From contig JAGTJM010000013.1 in NCBI GenBank assembly GCA_020747015.1, forward strand, positions 496,001 through 560,000: DNA of 64,000 nucleotides. Reading direction: 5' to 3'. The DNA comes from Pyrenochaeta sp. MPI-SDFR-AT-0127 (taxonomy: Eukaryota; Ascomycota; Dothideomycetes; Pleosporales; Cucurbitariaceae). Shown here one piece after another: positions 60,953 to 64,000 of the stretch. The notes under the pieces are model-generated. The model was given only the letters and a program-made list of their open reading frames with translations, was not told the origin of the DNA and did no database searches. A program made the translations under genes and the position numbers. Every line of letters begins with the position of its first letter. Position 1 is the stretch's first letter.

Positions 60953-61670
60953 ATGAGGTTTTGGCAGCCATCTTTGACGATTACCATAGCGATTGCAACA
61001 TGGGGCAATCATCCAGTTTTTGCCCATCCTGGCCCCAGCGACATGGTCATTGCTCGCGCTGTCGATTGCAAAGCCGTCACTGGTGTCCTCCGTGTGGTAA
61101 AGGCCCTGGGTGCACCGGCCACGTCTTTCTGTAGCTCATATCTCCGCGTTCCTGCCACAAGCACTGTCCGAGCGACGATTACACCAACACAAGTTGCGTA
61201 AGTCGGTGCCTGTTTTTTCTTAGATTACATGACTGACCCCAAACAGGACAGTTACCGCACCTCCCGTAGTGACACAAATCACCGATCCAAGCTGCCCAAG
61301 GTCAGTGGCTCCCATTCGGAGAGCCATCCCCCATTTAGATAAGAGGGGGCTGCCACCGGCATTGAAAGTGTATGCCGCGGCCGAGATCTCTTCCGCATGT
61401 GCATGCTTGAGCCTAAAGCCCAAGGCGACCACAACTATAACCGCGACAGGAGCTCCTGTTATTGTTGTAAGTACATTAATCAAACACAGACCACGTAGCA
61501 AACACTAACGAAAACTACAGACCGCCACAGTGACACCAACCTCGACAGTTTGCATTTCATGCACACCAGTTGGCCAACCGTGTATTTTTGAGTCCCCAGA
61601 AAACTGTTGCTCACAGACTTGCGCTTGCATTTTGGGAGTATGCAATTGCTATGAATTCCCTACGGTGTAA
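60953..61670 (+). CDS. secreted Cys-rich protein with a knottin-like C-terminus
   Basis: Exons 60953-61197, 61247-61466 and 61521-61670 give 204 residues; both introns have GTAAGT donors. The signal peptide is about MRFWQPSLTITIAIATWGN through VFA. Then comes VDCKAVTGVLRVVKALGAP and SFCSSYLRVPATSTV, a block shared by many fungal secreted proteins, then Thr/Val-rich linkers (ATITPTQVATVTAPPVV; TTTITATGAPVIVTATVT). The C-terminal ~40 residues hold nine cysteines in the order C-x2-C-x5-C-x7-CC-x3-C-x-C-x4-C-x-C, which resembles an inhibitor-cystine-knot layout. Likely cell-wall or apoplastic; function unknown. It sits 444 bp from transposon copy 2, a setting typical of rapidly evolving secreted genes. 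Confidence 0.8.
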
Positions 61671-62811
61671 CGGCGTCTTTAACACTTTACCGAATTGAAT
61701 ACTCAACCCTATAGCTTCTTCATGCGCGTTATTCACCAACATAGCTCGGATTGACGGCGTGGACATGCCGTACAGCCATAAGGAGGACATAGGAGTGAGA
61801 ATACAGGTAGAAAAGTATTCGATGACTCTATAACTTGCAATGTCGATATACAATATTCAGCCTAATCAAGCTATATCATAACCGAATGACCATCACAATA
61901 AATTTGACGTGTCTTCTGCGCTTAGTGACTCTACACTAATACAATTAACAATGCTACCATCTATTGAGAAAACTAACATATTAAAGTCGTGACCGCGATT
62001 GTTGGGAAAGCGACTAGATGATAGCAATTCATCGAGCTGACCACTAGAATGCTCGAGGGTAACCTTGATGACGTTGAATCCGTGTATCGAACGCAAGGCA
62101 TATACCTGCTATTCTAAGGTTCATTCTGGAATGCCCCTTCTTCCAGAGATTTCTGGTATACCAAACAAAGCTGATAAGCAGGCGGTCTCTGACACGTGGA
62201 CAAAAGATGCGGTTAAGACAGTCAAAGGGGAGAATTTTGTAATGGTCCTTTAGCCATTTGTGCAGCAGCATGAGGAGCACGGCACAGGCATTGAATGTGC
62301 AGCCCATAAAACTCTACAGGCCTAACTAGGATCAGAAAGCGGCCCGGCGTGACTGAACATGGCCGGGGTAAGTGGGGCAGTTACTGAAAACTTACCATTT
62401 CTCGCTCAACGAACCGGTGGGTCCGTACAGATGGATCGGGTCCCCTTGAAAGCGAATCTGCGGTTCGTCAAGATCAACCCTGGAATGGGAGCGAAATATA
62501 AAGTCTTTGTAATTAAGACGCTACTGCGGTGACTGCTGTAGGAATGGCATTGGTAGGGGGGAAATGGAAATGACGCACAGGCTCAGCTTCAAACAAGACA
62601 TAGAATTCGACAAAAGTAGCATTATGGAGGTGTAGATATTTTATGGGTTTTATTATCATTTTAGATCTATGTCAGACTCAAGACTGGCTAGGGAGTCCGT
62701 TGTCGGTGCGAAAAATGTTGTGCCCGTCGAAGGCGTCAAGAACTCTATCAAGCAATCGTACAGTAGAGGAGGCTCTCCAATAAATATGTGCTCCACCATT
62801 GTCTTGATAGT
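61671..62811. other. AT-rich gene-poor stretch
   Basis: Short frames on both strands without coding character (for example minus 62044-62307). It includes the likely polyadenylation region of the minus-strand fragment at 62812 (AATAAAA-type signal near 62650 on that strand). Confidence 0.45.
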
Positions 62812-63033
62812 TCACAGGTGGTGGGACAATTCGATAGAATACGTTTCGTGCTCGCCCTGGGCGGGATTTCCGAACGGCATGTAATGTTTCAGTACGCCAT
62901 ACTCATCGCCGTCTTTCTCATTGGTAGCTAAAGCTTTGTGTGAAAGCTGGCCAGAAGAAGGATCTTCAAGCTCTACATTCTTTGTCTTGGTATGACCAAT
63001 GACAGCTTCCTGTTGCTCAGTCGTGGGACTGAT
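62812..63033 (-). CDS. terminal exon of an unidentified gene, or a relic
   Basis: A 73-codon open frame lacking an early ATG, ending in TGA at 62814-62812. It begins after an acceptor-like CTAG and reads ISPTTEQQEAVIGHTKTKNV, then LEDPSSGQLSHKALATNEKD, GDEYGVLKHYMPFG and ETYSIELSHHL. The composition is clearly protein-like and hydrophilic. A TATA box near 63236-63242 and an ATG near 63154 on the same strand could start the gene, but no splice path connecting them was convincing. Family not recognised. Confidence 0.4.
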   Translation of the reverse strand: MSPTTEQQEAVIGHTKTKNVELEDPSSGQLSHKALATNEKDGDEYGVLKHYMPFGNPAQGEHETYSIELSHHL

Positions 63034-63216
63034 CTAGCCTTTGAGATTGTGCACATATTTTTGCACAACAGCTTAAGTGCTCATCGCTCCAAAAAAAATC
63101 TTGTTTTCTTTTCTGTGTTAGAGAATTAATGTGTCGTCCACGAGCGAATGTCATGGTGAAAGGATGCGATACGAGGCGCGAGGAAGACGAAATTTACTCT
63201 TTTTTTTCTGGCTTGA

Positions 63217-63798
63217 ATATGTTCAGATGCCCATCATATATACCGAACGTCGACAAGGGGCACGGGACCGGTTCTAGAGTTTATCAATAAGCCTTCAAAT
63301 CGCAAAGGGCTTGCTCTACATCAGCCTACTAGGGCTTCTGAAACGAACAAGTTCTTCTCAGCTAGCAGGTCCGTGATCCACGGATTGGTATCTGATCATA
63401 ATGCATTTCATGGTGGATACAAAGGGAATGTTACGCTCAATATCAGCAAGAACATAAAGGCTAAACAAGATTTTGAGGATGAATCTTCAACTAGAAAGCT
63501 CAAACGAGCCAGGGTAGCATATGATCTTGATGGAAATTGAGACATCTGGAAGTGTCCCAAAGGCGGTTCCTATGGTCGAGACGATGGCCATGAAAACGAA
63601 GATGATAATGACACAAGCTCAGAGGAGAATGAGAGTAACGACTCAGCAGAGATAGACAGCGTAGAAGATAGCCCAGGAGACAGTTCAGAAGACAGTTCAG
63701 AAGACAGCACAGAAGACAGTTCCGAAGAAAATTTAGAAGGCGAGCCAGAGAGGAGCTCAGAAGACAGTTCTGAAGGTAGTTTAACAGATAACGAGTAA
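63217..63798 (+). pseudogene. broken acidic-repeat protein frame
   Basis: One plus-strand frame runs 194 codons with a single internal TGA at 63538-63540 and a final TAA at 63796-63798. Before the break it reads SRSVIHGLVSDHNAFHGGYK and KLKRARVAYDLDGN; after it DIWKCPKGGSYGRDD and an acidic Ser/Asp/Glu tail with SSEDSSEDSTEDSSE repeats. No ATG start context was found. Either a decayed gene or part of a spliced gene where the TGA is intronic. The opposite-strand frame at 63500-63871 is its shadow. 63799-64000 shows nothing. Confidence 0.35.
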
Positions 63799-64000
63799 TT
63801 TGTATGGAAAGAGGAAATGGGAGAACACGGAATTGATCCTTCTTTACGAACACGTTCTTATGCCATAGCAAATTATAGGACTAGATCGAACGCCGGCGAA
63901 TGAAATACGTAGGTAAGCTGCGATACAAGAGCTATCGGTATTCCCAGGTAGAATGTCTGGCTTCTGGAGTTCCGGCTAAGTTCCCTCAAATTCTGGAAAC

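Noticed and set aside
63500..63871. Leu/Cys-rich minus-strand frame of 123 residues
   Set aside because: Mirror image of the acidic Ser/Asp/Glu repeat on the plus strand.

Overview
This is nuclear DNA of a filamentous ascomycete, most likely a dothideomycete of the Pleosporales type (class-level placement is inference). The evidence is many short introns (about 43-70 nt, a few to 200 nt) with GTAAGT/GTATGT donors, CTAAC-like branch points and CAG/TAG acceptors; fungal-only families (Atg27, Atg43-like, Spd1/Dif1-like ribonucleotide reductase inhibitor, GH128 wall glucanase); small secreted cysteine-rich proteins; and a fungal Tc1/mariner element. Exon boundaries given here were worked out by hand from splice signals and reading phase; each multi-exon model closes to a multiple of three.

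Layout. 0-5 kb: 3' end of a Gln/Glu/Ala-repeat protein, a gene-poor stretch with a diverged ~150-bp direct repeat, and a large orphan protein with an ADP-ribosyltransferase-like signature. 5-20 kb: ribonucleotide reductase inhibitor, a four-helix membrane protein, a zinc-finger/LysM protein, RPS22 (uS8), HSP104, the RAD54B/RDH54 recombination translocase and calcineurin B. 20-30 kb: an Atg43-like mitochondrial protein, a decayed 3' copy of the orphan gene from 2.6-4.1 kb, a cysteine-rich secreted protein, an ARFRP1/Arl3-type GTPase, a carnosine-N-methyltransferase-like enzyme, a proteasome-chaperone-4-like protein and an enoyl/quinone reductase. 31-48 kb: a Ser-rich protein, Atg27, a five-exon coiled-coil protein, tRNase Z, an SDR, a second secreted protein, fibrillarin and RPL17 (divergent pair), and a GPI-type GH128 glucanase. 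48-56 kb: a sugar transporter with a 3-kb upstream desert, a coiled-coil protein and a three-exon orphan gene. 57.7-60.5 kb: two essentially identical, complete Tc1/mariner elements in direct orientation, 118 bp apart. 61-64 kb: a secreted protein with a knottin-like tail, followed by gene relics.

Themes. Most of the window is ordinary housekeeping (translation and ribosome biogenesis, proteostasis, DNA metabolism, autophagy and trafficking). Three divergent pairs share short promoters (cnb1/atg43-like, methyltransferase/PAC4-like, nop1/rpl17). MluI-box motifs precede both DNA-metabolism genes, and a heat-shock element precedes HSP104. The accessory content is the ART-like orphan and its broken copy, three small secreted proteins, the transposon pair and several relics. 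No CRISPR array, rRNA, tRNA or secondary-metabolite cluster was found.
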